Positions 27,250 through 35,681 of a stretch of DNA of 64,000 nt are shown one piece after another. A model generated the notes under the pieces. It did not search any database. It was not told where the DNA came from and saw nothing but the letters and a program-made list of their open reading frames with translations. The position numbers were made by a program, and so were the translations under genes. The stretch lies in NCBI RefSeq assembly GCF_001310815.1, contig NZ_BAZK01000010.1:124001-188000 (forward strand), written 5' to 3'. Each line of letters opens with the position of its first letter. The first letter of the stretch is position 1. The stretch comes from Pseudovibrio denitrificans JCM 12308 (GTDB taxonomy: Bacteria > Pseudomonadota > Alphaproteobacteria > Rhizobiales > Stappiaceae).

Positions 27250-28350
27250 TTAAGCTTCTGCTGTGTTTGAAGAGAAGCGATCGAAGAACGCTACGACTGC
27301 TGGGCGGAACATATGCTCAAGTGCACCAGCGAAGAGAATAACCAGGGCCTGAATGACCACGATCATGTCGCGTGAGATTGTTGGGATTTCGAACGCCAGT
27401 TCTGCGCCGCCCTGATAGAGCAGACCGAAGAGCATGGACGCAAGGATAATCCCGATTGGATGTCCTCGTCCCATCAGCGCAACCGCGATACCAACGAAGC
27501 CAGCACCACCTGCAAAGTCGAGAAGCAGGCGTGTCTGCTCACCCATCACAACGTTGATGCCCATCAGACCAGCAAGAGCGCCGGAAATCAGCATGGTTAC
27601 AACGGTGATGCGAACCGGAGAGATACCAGCGTAGGACGCTGCATCAGGTTCTTACCAAAGCTGCGGATTTCGTAGCCGAGCTTGGTGTGCCAGATGAGAA
27701 GCCAGACAACCACACAAACTGCGAGAGCCAGGAAGAACGCCAGGTTCACAGGAGACTGACCGAAGTCGAAGCTTGTGAAGACGTTTCTGAGCAGCGGAAG
27801 CTGACCGCCTGCCTCGAAGTTACGGGAGGAAGGAGACATGGTGCCTGAGGGATCAGGACGTTAGACAGCAAGTACACCATCAGCGCGGATGCGATGAAGT
27901 TGAACATGATTGTCGTAATAACGATGTGGGATCCGCGCTTTGCCTGCAGATATGCTGGGATGAATGCCCAGGCTGCGCCGAAGAGCGCGCCGCCTGCGAT
28001 TGCAAACGGGAATGTGATCCACCATGGAACGAAACGGTCCATGGCAAGACAGACCAGAGCGATACCCAGACCGCCTACGTAGCCTGACCTTCACCACCAA
28101 TGTTAAACAGACCAGCATGGAAGGCGACTGCCACAGCCAGGCCGGTAAAGATAAAGTTTGTTGCGTAGTACAGGGTGTAGCCGATGCCTTCACCGTAACC
28201 CAGAGCGCCCCATACGAGCCATTTAACAGCTTCGAACGGGTCTTCGCCAATTACTACAACCACCAAGCCAGAAACGATGAATGCCGCGATCAGGTTGAGG
28301 GCCGGTAGCAGACCGTAATCAACCCAACGAGGAAGTTGCCCCTTACTCAT
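27250..28350 (-). CDS. Nucleoside-type ABC transporter permease 1 (three frameshifts)
   Basis: Four short frames reassemble into one 367-residue permease. The N-terminal segment ends FNIGGEGQA near 28082, where an added C restores YVGGLGIALVCLAMDRF. The second frame fails after VLIPQ near 27845, where an added G gives GTMSPSSRNF. The third fails after SFGKN near 27648, where an added C gives PDAASYAGISPVRI and joins the last frame. Each event is one missing base in a G or C run. The restored length and the SFGKNPDAA coupling loop are right for the family. It pairs with the intact permease downstream. Confidence 0.85.
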
Positions 28351-28411
28351 TTCTGTGTTCCCCCAAATGTCAGGTCAAAGCAAATATTATTGTGAAACAG
28401 GTTGTTCATGA

Positions 28412-29937
28412 TCATTCTGCTGCCTCTTGATTGACACCAGCCATGAGGAGACCAAGATCCTGCTCTGTTGCTTCGGCCCCACGCTCACCGACCACGTTGC
28501 CATCAAACATGACAATGATGCGGTCTGAGAGAGAGCGAATTTCGTCTAGTTCTACGGATACGAGAAGGACTGCTTTGCCTTGGGCACGCATGTCCATGAT
28601 CCGGTTATGGATGTACTCAATCGCACCGATATCAACACCACGGGTTGGCTGACCAATCAGCAGAACGTCCGGATCGCATTCGATCTCGCGTGCCAGAACG
28701 ATTTTCTGCTGGTTACCGCCTGAGAATTTCGCGGCTGCCATTTCAGTGGTTGGAGGACGGATGTCGTACTTCTCGATGCGTTCGTTTGCTTCCTTGCGGA
28801 TCGCGCCCTTATCGAGGAACAGACCTTTTGAGTACTTTGGTTCGCGATGGTAGCCGAGAATGGAGTTCTCGTACTCAGCGAACGCGTTGATCAAGCCCAT
28901 ACGGTGGCGATCTTCCGGCACGTGGCTCATGCCGCGCTGGCGCATCTCTGCTGCATCGTGCGGTTCGGAGAGATCCAGTTTCTCGCCAACCAGTTCCATC
29001 TTACCGCTTTCAGCGCGGGTAATACCGGAGAGAGCTGCAAGAAGCTCTGACTGACCGTTACCGGACACGCCTGCGATACCAAGAACTTCACCTGCGCGTA
29101 CTTCGAAGGATACGTCCTTCACGCGCAGAACACCGCGCTCGTCGCGTACGTTGAGGCCTTCCACTTTGAGGAGAGGCTTGCCAACTTCCACTTCAGGCTT
29201 ATCAACTTCGAGGAGAACACTGCGGCCTACCATAAGTTCAGCCAGTTCTTCCATGGAAGTTTCTGCAGTTTTGCGTGATGCAACCATTTCACCGCGACGC
29301 ATCACGGAAACCGTATCGGTTACGTCCATGATTTCGCGCAGTTTGTGGGTGATCAGCAGAACTGTTTTGCCCTGATCGCGCAGAACGCGCAGGATGCGGA
29401 AGAGGTGATCAGCTTCAGCAGGTGTGAGCACACCTGTAGGCTCATCAAGGATGAGAATGTCTGCACCACGGTAAAGAGCCTTCAGGATCTCTACACGCTG
29501 CTGCAAACCAACTGGCAATTCACCCACGACTGCGTCTGGGTCAATTGTCATGTCATATTCGTCTGCCAAACGCTTAAGTTCGCGACGTGCGTTTGCGACA
29601 CCGTCTTTCAACAGTGCGCCGCCCTCAGCGCCAAGAATAACGTTTTCTAGAACTGTGAATGGATCGACGAGCATGAAATGCTGGTGCACCATACCGATGC
29701 CCTGCGCAATCGCGCTCTTCGAATCAGGAATAGTGGTTGCCTTACCATCGACTTTAATTGTTCCGCTATCGGCGTGATAAAAGCCGTAGAGGATCGACAT
29801 CAAGGTGGACTTACCCGCTCCGTTCTCACCAATGATCCCGTGAATGGAACCTTTTCCAACGACAAGGTCAATGTCCTTGTTCGCTTGAACAGGCCCAAAA
29901 CTCTTACTTACGCCAATTAACTCGATGGCAGGTACAT
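28412..29937 (-). CDS. Nucleoside-type ABC transporter ATP-binding protein (frameshifted at the start)
   Basis: A double-domain ATPase of the sugar/nucleoside type, about 508 residues when restored. The first Walker A, GENGAGKST, lies upstream of the first in-frame start codon. The frame is open upstream to residues VPAIELIGVSKSFG but has no start. An ATG at 29937 lies in the adjacent frame and joins if one G is added (ATGG). Domain 2 has GVSGNGQSELL, and SGGNQQKIVLARE is the signature motif. It energises the importer. Confidence 0.87.
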
Positions 29938-30255
29938 TGCTTTCAGCACTGTTGCCCGGCCTTTCTGGTCTATCAAATCAATAACTTGCGCATCGATCTT
30001 ATTCCCTGCTTTCGAAGTACACCGTTTCAAAAGCTTTGCCCCACCCCCAGGAGAAGCAGCGAACAGATCCCAATGCAGTTTCCTCGTTTCCCCCTCAACC
30101 TTCGCTCCCAAAGGCTGAAATCTCTACGTGGACTGCAGGGGCGCAAGTCCCTCATAATTTCCTTCAGAACGTAAAAGCTCCAAAGAAGTGGTCGTCCCGA
30201 AGAACAACCGTAAGCGAAAATGCCCACACCAGGTAGTGCGGGCACTTCTATTAAA
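29938..30255. other. Gene-free spacer with inverted repeats in the importer operon
   Basis: About 300 bases separate the ATPase gene from the binding-protein gene. No convincing coding frame is present. On the minus strand I see small stems, for example GGACT...AGTCC and GCTTT...AAAGC, and G-rich tracts. This could be a processed or structured mRNA region that lowers expression of the ATPase/permease genes relative to the binding protein. Confidence 0.4.
30219..30246 (-). terminator. Hairpin after the binding-protein gene
   Basis: On the minus strand GCCCGCAC pairs with GTGTGGGC (one G-U pair) around six bases, followed by ATTTTC. Located nine bases after the stop codon, it fits a partial terminator or 3' stabiliser. 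Confidence 0.6.
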
Positions 30256-31254
30256 TTAGAACGGGCAGGTAGAATCCACCATGTAATCGTGAACTTCTAC
30301 TTTGCCAGAAATAATATCCATCTTCGCCTGCTCAACTGCAGACTTCATATCTTCACTGATGAGCGGCTTGTTGTACTCATCGTAAGACCAGGAAACACCA
30401 TTCTCAGCAAGGCCGAGTACTTCAACACCAGAAGTCCACTTGCCTTCCTGTGCGTCGGTGAGTGTCTTATCGACAGCTACATCTACGCCTTTGATCATGG
30501 ATGTCAGAACGGAACCTGGGTGCAGGTGGTTCTGGTTGGAGTCTACGCCGATACCCAGCTTGCCTTCGTCAGCTGCTGCCTGAAGAACACCAGTGCCGGT
30601 GAGGCCAGCTGCGTGGAACACAACGTCTGCGCCGCGTGCGAACTGAGAGCGTGCAAGCTCACCACCCTTGAGTGGGTCAGTCCATGCTGCGCCGGTGGTT
30701 CCAGTCATGTTTTCAATGACTTCAATATCAGGCTTTGCGTATTTCGCACCCTGCTTGTAGCCACATGCAAACTTGCGGATCAGCGGAATGTCCATACCAC
30801 CAACAAAACCAATGGTGTTGGATTCAGTTGCCATTGCTGCCAGCAGACCAACCAGGAACGAGCCTTCGCCTTCCTTGAAGACGATGGAACGCACGTTTGG
30901 CAGGTCTACAACTGCGTCAACGATAGCGAAGTGCGTGTCAGGAAACTCTTTCGCAACTTTCTCCAGCGCTGCTGCCTGAGCGAAACCAATCGTGATGATT
31001 GGGTCGAGGCCACGACGAGCGAAGTTACGCAGAGCCTGTTCACGCTGAGATGGATTCTGGATCTCAAAATCGCGGAACTTTACGCCTGTGCGTTCTTCAA
31101 ACTGCAATGCGCCTTTGTAAGCAGCTTCATTGAAAGACCGGTCATTACGACCGCCGAAGTCGTAAACGACTGCGGGCTTGAAAGTTTCTGCCATTGCTCC
31201 TGTCGTCATGACGGCTGCCAGGGCAACTGCACCGAGGATTGTTGTGGTTTTCAC
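30256..31254 (-). CDS. BMP-family nucleoside-binding protein (ABC transporter, periplasmic)
   Basis: A 332-residue BMP/PnrA/Med-family protein. It has a cleavable signal peptide (about 1-22, ending GAMA) and no lipobox Cys, as expected for a Gram-negative periplasmic receptor. Family segments include VYDFGGRNDRSFNE (about 29), IGFAQ (about 88) and IGVDSNQNH (about 240). BMP proteins bind purine and pyrimidine nucleosides. The GTG start at 31254 has AAGGAAG upstream. It is the first structural gene after the regulator. Confidence 0.88.
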   Translation of the reverse strand: MKTTTILGAVALAAVMTTGAMAETFKPAVVYDFGGRNDRSFNEAAYKGALQFEERTGVKFRDFEIQNPSQREQALRNFARRGLDPIITIGFAQAAALEKVAKEFPDTHFAIVDAVVDLPNVRSIVFKEGEGSFLVGLLAAMATESNTIGFVGGMDIPLIRKFACGYKQGAKYAKPDIEVIENMTGTTGAAWTDPLKGGELARSQFARGADVVFHAAGLTGTGVLQAAADEGKLGIGVDSNQNHLHPGSVLTSMIKGVDVAVDKTLTDAQEGKWTSGVEVLGLAENGVSWSYDEYNKPLISEDMKSAVEQAKMDIISGKVEVHDYMVDSTCPF

Positions 31255-31323
31255 GGTTTCTTCCTTATTATAGTCTTTCCTTAGAGCGGAAAGGGCTCTT
31301 CCTTAAAAGAACGGGCTTCCAAC
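31255..31323 (-). promoter_or_regulatory. Leader with three TAAGGAA repeats before the binding-protein gene
   Basis: On the minus strand TAAGGAAGAG, TAAGGAAAGA and TAAGGAAGAA occur in 45 bases, the last serving as ribosome site. CTTTCC and GGAAAG can pair between the repeats. It may tune translation of the binding protein. Confidence 0.35.
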
Positions 31324-32303
31324 TTATGCTGTTGTTTCGAGCTCGTTCTCTTTCAGCAGGCCAGCGAGTTCTCTGGCCAATACCTCGTCGATGATCAGAT
31401 CCTTGATGATACCGGTCGCAAGTGCCGCCAGTGTTGCTTTCGCTTTGCGGTAACCGCCAACGATTGCGACGACATGCGCCTTACGGACTTCATCAAAGTG
31501 CAATCCGACTGCTTTTTCGTTTAGAGAACAGGACACTTCATTGCCGTTAATATCGACAAAGCGGCCCATCACGTCAGAACACGCGCCGCTATCCAGCAGT
31601 TCTTCGCGTTCTTCTGAGGTAATCAGCTTGCGCTGTACCAGGTGACCTTCCTTCTCTACAGATCCAATGCCAATGATGAACAGCTCAGCAGCCTTCGCTT
31701 TGGAGAGCAGTTCCTGCACTGCGCCCTGAGAAACGAAAGTGTCTCTTTCTGCTTTAGTTTCAGCGATATAAGGAACAGGAAGGTAGAAACCTTCACCGCC
31801 GGTTTTTGCGCAAAGCTGCTGCACAACGTCATATGGGTTGGCAGAGAGGCGGCGGGTGAGCGAGCCGGATACAGACAGCAGCTCAAGCTCAGGAAGGTGG
31901 ACACGAGGCATAGCCTCGATGGTGGACTGGAGCGTCCGGCCCATACCTACGCCGATACGCTTAGGCGGGTTTGTTGTAAAAAGTGAATGAAGATATTGGC
32001 CTGCAAATGATGAAACTGCGGTGAAAGAGTCGGCTTCGTCACCGCTGCCAAGATCTGGAGCAATAAAGCAATTTTCCAGATTCATTCGCTTACAGAGAAA
32101 TTGTTCTAATTCAACGCATTCAGAAGGCCGGGCTTCGATATGAAATTTTATCAAGCCTTCTTTTTGAGCATGTGCTATTAGGCGATGAACCTTTGCAGGA
32201 GAAACCCCAAGGCGGCCAGCAATCTCCCCCTGAGTGCTTCGGCCAATGAAAGACATCCAAGCGGCTCTAATGGCCAAAGATGTGGTCCATTCGTCTGCTT
32301 CAT
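31324..32303 (-). CDS. SorC/DeoR-type regulator of the nucleoside locus (frameshifted at the start)
   Basis: An N-terminal helix-turn-helix (RSTQGEIAGRLGVSPAKVHRLIAHA, about residues 22-46) precedes a SorC sugar-binding domain containing GVGMGRTL (about 117). B. subtilis DeoR, of the same family, responds to deoxyribose-5-phosphate. In the window frame the first start is a TTG at 32277, but the frame stays open upstream (ADEWTTSLA). An ATG at 32303 with AGAGG before it joins if one G is added near 32298, giving 326 residues. As the first gene of the strand run it probably represses the importer and deo genes. Confidence 0.82.
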
Positions 32304-32982
32304 GGTCTAGCCTCTTATATTCCTATATGGTTTTCTGGAGATTCCTCCAGAATCCATTCCCAAATTTCCGTCTGAAATGCCCAGTTTCAGAGCTTCTGAG
32401 CACTCCCCCAAATCAGAAAAGAATATTTCTTCACGAGGTGAGAAATATTTCAAACACACATTTGCATTAGGTGAAACGGAAGGTCAAGGAAATAAAGGTC
32501 GCGATTTGCAGAATCTTACTGCTAGCTAACTAAACCACTGTTTTTGCCATACTAATAAAATCAAATAGTTTCGATTCAAGTACTTGCGGAAATTACTTAG
32601 GTGTCGACTCACTCTGAGAGACCAAATCGCAAAGCGATCATGAAGAAATTAATCAACTTTATGTAACATTTGATCAACTCTGAATATTAGTGAAATAAAC
32701 AAAATATTTTCAACGCGCTAACTCGGTGATCATTTGTCGCCGCAAAATCTTCAGATTGCGTTTACTGGCAAATCAAACAGTTATTTTCGACAGAGCCAGC
32801 TTAATACAACCCTATATATATCAATGCTAGTGAATGGTCTTCCACATTCATGGATGACCTAAGGAATACTATGGATGTAACCTGTTTTCGTTAGCTCAGT
32901 GCCGATTACAGCAAAATAAAAAAATTGAGGTGGGGAGGTCGTGACCGGGACACCCTGAACCTTGTAAAAAAGGAGGCTGAAA
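32304..32982. other. Long AT-rich intergenic region
   Basis: Nearly 680 bases without a supportable gene, clearly more AT-rich than its surroundings. It must contain promoters for the SorC-type regulator (leftward) and the DUF1194 gene (rightward). I see no clear repeat or RNA gene. Confidence 0.5.
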
Positions 32983-33807
32983 ATGCGGCCCATGTGCACA
33001 AAGACCCTCAAAGCGATTGCGGGCGCATTCGCACTTGGTGGTTTCTTGTTCTCAACCCCCATCCTGGCTAATTCTAACACTCATGCATCTTTGAATTTCG
33101 ACATGTCCAAGGAAGTGGATCTTGAACTGGTTCTGGCCGTGGACATTTCGCAAAGTATGGACCCGGAGGAACAGCGCGTTCAGAGAGAAGGGTATGTTGC
33201 GGCACTGACATCTGACGAGGTGCTTGATGCGATCAAATACGGCCCCATCGGTCGCATTGCTGTTGCCTATATGGAGTGGGGAGGCAAGGATGAGCACTTT
33301 GTTGTTGCGGACTGGACCGTCATTTCAGACAAGGCATCGGCTGGCAAGTTTGCTGGCAAAATCGCGGAGGCTCCTTTGCGCCGCGTACAGCGTACCTCCA
33401 TTTCCTCGGCTCTGACGCAAGCGGTCAATCTGGTTACGGCCAATGAGTATAACGGCATGCGTCGTGTCATCGACATTTCTGGCGATGGTCCGAACAATCA
33501 GGGTAGTGCAGTGACCGAAGCGCGCGATGCTGCGATCGCGCAAGGTGTTACGGTCAATGGCTTGCCACTGATGCTGAAGGAAGAGAGCATCTCCTGGCAG
33601 TCCATGCTGCATCTGGACCATTACTATGAGGACTGTGTCATAGGCGGTCCGGGCGCATTTTCGATTCCCGTGCGCTCCAAGGAAGGCTTCAGTGATGCAA
33701 TCCGCATGAAGCTTGTGTTGGAGATTGCTGGTCTTGTCGATGACCAACCCAAGTTCATCCGCGCCAAGTCCCGCAGAGATACGGTGATGTGCTCACTGTT
33801 TGACTAA
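32983..33807 (+). CDS. DUF1194 secreted VWA-like protein
   Basis: A 274-residue protein with a signal peptide (about 1-30, cleavage after ILA). The mature part is a von Willebrand A-like DUF1194 domain, with the metal-site motif DISQS (DxSxS) at about 54-58 and a later DISGDGPNN (about 167). Such domains usually bind protein partners through a metal ion. The function of this family is unknown. A strong AAGGAGG lies seven bases before the ATG. Confidence 0.85.
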   Translation: MRPMCTKTLKAIAGAFALGGFLFSTPILANSNTHASLNFDMSKEVDLELVLAVDISQSMDPEEQRVQREGYVAALTSDEVLDAIKYGPIGRIAVAYMEWGGKDEHFVVADWTVISDKASAGKFAGKIAEAPLRRVQRTSISSALTQAVNLVTANEYNGMRRVIDISGDGPNNQGSAVTEARDAAIAQGVTVNGLPLMLKEESISWQSMLHLDHYYEDCVIGGPGAFSIPVRSKEGFSDAIRMKLVLEIAGLVDDQPKFIRAKSRRDTVMCSLFD

Positions 33808-33952
33808 TGCACTCAGGCTCCGAAAGGTTTCGGAAACCTGTGCATGACCTGCTGCCGTTTGTCGCCGCTCAAATAACAGGCACAAACGGCGCAAGTTGTC
33901 TCTTTCAAACCCTGTCAAGACGCGCTAAAGGATAAGTAATCCCAAGAGGCTT

Positions 33953-33985
33953 AGAGCATGCCGCGTACATTTTCAGGCAAGCTCT
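33953..33985. repeat. Inverted repeat AGAGC...GCTCT
   Basis: AGAGCATGCC pairs with GGCAAGCTCT (one mismatch) over a 13-base loop. It lies in the 260-base gap between the DUF1194 gene and mgsA. A related AGAGC...GCTCT element is at 49266-49289. Confidence 0.45.
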
Positions 33986-34068
33986 GAGCTTTTGTTTGTG
34001 CGTGTCCCAGTCCGAATTAACGGATCCACCTACGGGATGCGCTCCAGCGACGTGTTGACGGAGCCAAA

Positions 34069-34494
34069 ATGACTGAGCGTAGAACTCTCGCCCTTATCGC
34101 CCACGATGCCAAAAAAGATGAAATGGTCGCGTTTGCCAAACAGCATGAAAGCAAACTGGCGGACTATAAGCTTTTTGCGACGGGTACAACGGGTGGCCGT
34201 ATTCAGGATGCATGCCCTTCTCTGGATGTAGAACGCATGAAAAGTGGTCCGCTCGGTGGAGACCAGCAGATTGGTGCGATGATTGCCGAGCGTGCGCTGG
34301 ATGGTCTGTTCTTCTTTGTCGACCCGCTCTCCCCTATGCCGCATGATGTGGACGTGAAGGCACTGATGCGTCTGGCGCTTGTCTATGATATTCCGATGGC
34401 TCTGAACCGCAGTACTGCAGACATCATTTTGCGTTCTGCACGTCTTGCGGGGCTCTCTACCTCTTCCCAGACACCAGAAATTTCCAGCCAATAA
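34069..34494 (+). CDS. mgsA: Methylglyoxal synthase
   Basis: A 141-residue enzyme that turns dihydroxyacetone phosphate into methylglyoxal, bypassing lower glycolysis. Active-site motifs are [11 protein letters not shown] (about 35) and [11 protein letters not shown] (about 59), followed by [17 protein letters not shown] (about 82). It precedes glk by 17 bases, so a shared transcript controlling entry and overflow of glycolysis is likely. Confidence 0.94.
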   Translation: MTERRTLALIAHDAKKDEMVAFAKQHESKLADYKLFATGTTGGRIQDACPSLDVERMKSGPLGGDQQIGAMIAERALDGLFFFVDPLSPMPHDVDVKALMRLALVYDIPMALNRSTADIILRSARLAGLSTSSQTPEISSQ

Positions 34495-34511
34495 TAAAGT
34501 CACACTTATAA

Positions 34512-35555
34512 ATGCTGCACTCTGCTCCGCTTACAAGAAACCTGCCCTATCCGGTCCTTGTCGCTGACATCGGCGGCACGAATGCCCGCTTTGCGCTGAT
34601 CGAAGGCCCTAATGAACCGACCAAACTGTGCGGTCAGGAAGGGACGAAAGCGCATGCGACTATTCAGGATGCCATTCGTGCCGGTGTGCTGGACCAAGGT
34701 TATGCTGCTCCACGCTCTGCTGTTCTGGCTGTCGCGGCTCCTGTTTCCAGCGACCGGATTGCGTTGACCAATGCCAGCTGGGTGATTGAGCCCCCTGCTC
34801 TGATTAAAGAGCTTGGGCTGGAGCAGGTTGTTATTCTCAACGACTTTGAAGCACAGGCGCTTGCCCTACCTTCCCTCTCACCAATGGATGTTGATCAGGT
34901 GGGCGGCGGTGAAACTATCCAGAATGCGACCAAGTTTGTCGTTGGGCCGGGCACCGGGCTTGGCGCTGGTGCGATGATCCGGTCTTGCGGCAAGTGGATT
35001 CCGGTTCCGGGCGAAGGCGGTCATGTGGAACTTGGCCCACTCAGCGAAGAAGAGTATCGCATCTGGCCGTACATCGAGCGCATTGGTGGCCGTGTTGGCG
35101 CTGAACAGATTGTTTGTGGCGCTGGACTGGTTCGCCTTGCCAAAGCCGTTCTGCAGGCAGACGGCGTTTACCGCACCTATGAGAAGCCATCTGATGTGCC
35201 TTTGGCAGCAGATGACGGGGATGAGGTTGCGCAGAAGGTGCTGCGGCTGTTCTGTGCTGCACTTGGCCGTGTGGCTGGTGACTTTGCCATCACCAATCTG
35301 GCGCGCGGTGGTGTGTATCTGGCTGGCGGCATTCCGCCAAAGATCTCGCATTGGCTGCACGGTGGTGAATTCCGGGCTGCTTTTGAAGCCAAGGCACCGC
35401 ATGAAGGCATCATGAAGTCCATTCCGACTTACATCATCACACACAAAAGCCCAGCCCTTGAAGGCCTTGCGGCTTATACCCGTGCGCCAGATGAGTATCT
35501 GGTGGACCTGACGGGCCGCAGCTGGCACCGCAAGGACACCAAGACCGCGGACTAA
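34512..35555 (+). CDS. glk: Glucokinase
   Basis: A 347-residue proteobacterial glucokinase (PF02685). The phosphate-binding loop is VADIGGTNARFALIEG (about 14-29), with ILNDFEAQALALP (about 111), GPGTGLG (about 137) and EGGHVELGP (about 158, sugar-binding Glu/His). It phosphorylates glucose with ATP. It follows mgsA directly, and its transcript ends at the strong hairpin at 35608-35660. Confidence 0.94.
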   Translation: MLHSAPLTRNLPYPVLVADIGGTNARFALIEGPNEPTKLCGQEGTKAHATIQDAIRAGVLDQGYAAPRSAVLAVAAPVSSDRIALTNASWVIEPPALIKELGLEQVVILNDFEAQALALPSLSPMDVDQVGGGETIQNATKFVVGPGTGLGAGAMIRSCGKWIPVPGEGGHVELGPLSEEEYRIWPYIERIGGRVGAEQIVCGAGLVRLAKAVLQADGVYRTYEKPSDVPLAADDGDEVAQKVLRLFCAALGRVAGDFAITNLARGGVYLAGGIPPKISHWLHGGEFRAAFEAKAPHEGIMKSIPTYIITHKSPALEGLAAYTRAPDEYLVDLTGRSWHRKDTKTAD

Positions 35556-35607
35556 GTCAGGGCCTAAATTCCAATTTGACTGGAAGCAGCTTTGCATAGA
35601 TTAAACA

Positions 35608-35660
35608 CTAAAGCAGTTCGCATTTTAGTTGACACAGGTGAACTGCTTTAGCTTTTTTGA
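35608..35660 (+). terminator. Terminator after glk with a 12-base perfect stem
   Basis: CTAAAGCAGTTC pairs perfectly with GAACTGCTTTAG over a 20-base loop, followed by CTTTTTT. The arms resemble the inverted repeat at 13381-13422, so this may be a dispersed element used as terminator. Confidence 0.8.
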
Positions 35661-35681
35661 CGCCTACATTTTGCGGAGCCC

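Noticed and set aside
29917-30111. Open frame of 64 codons in the importer spacer
   Set aside because: It overlaps the ATPase start, has no ribosome site and no family likeness; it is better read as intergenic sequence.
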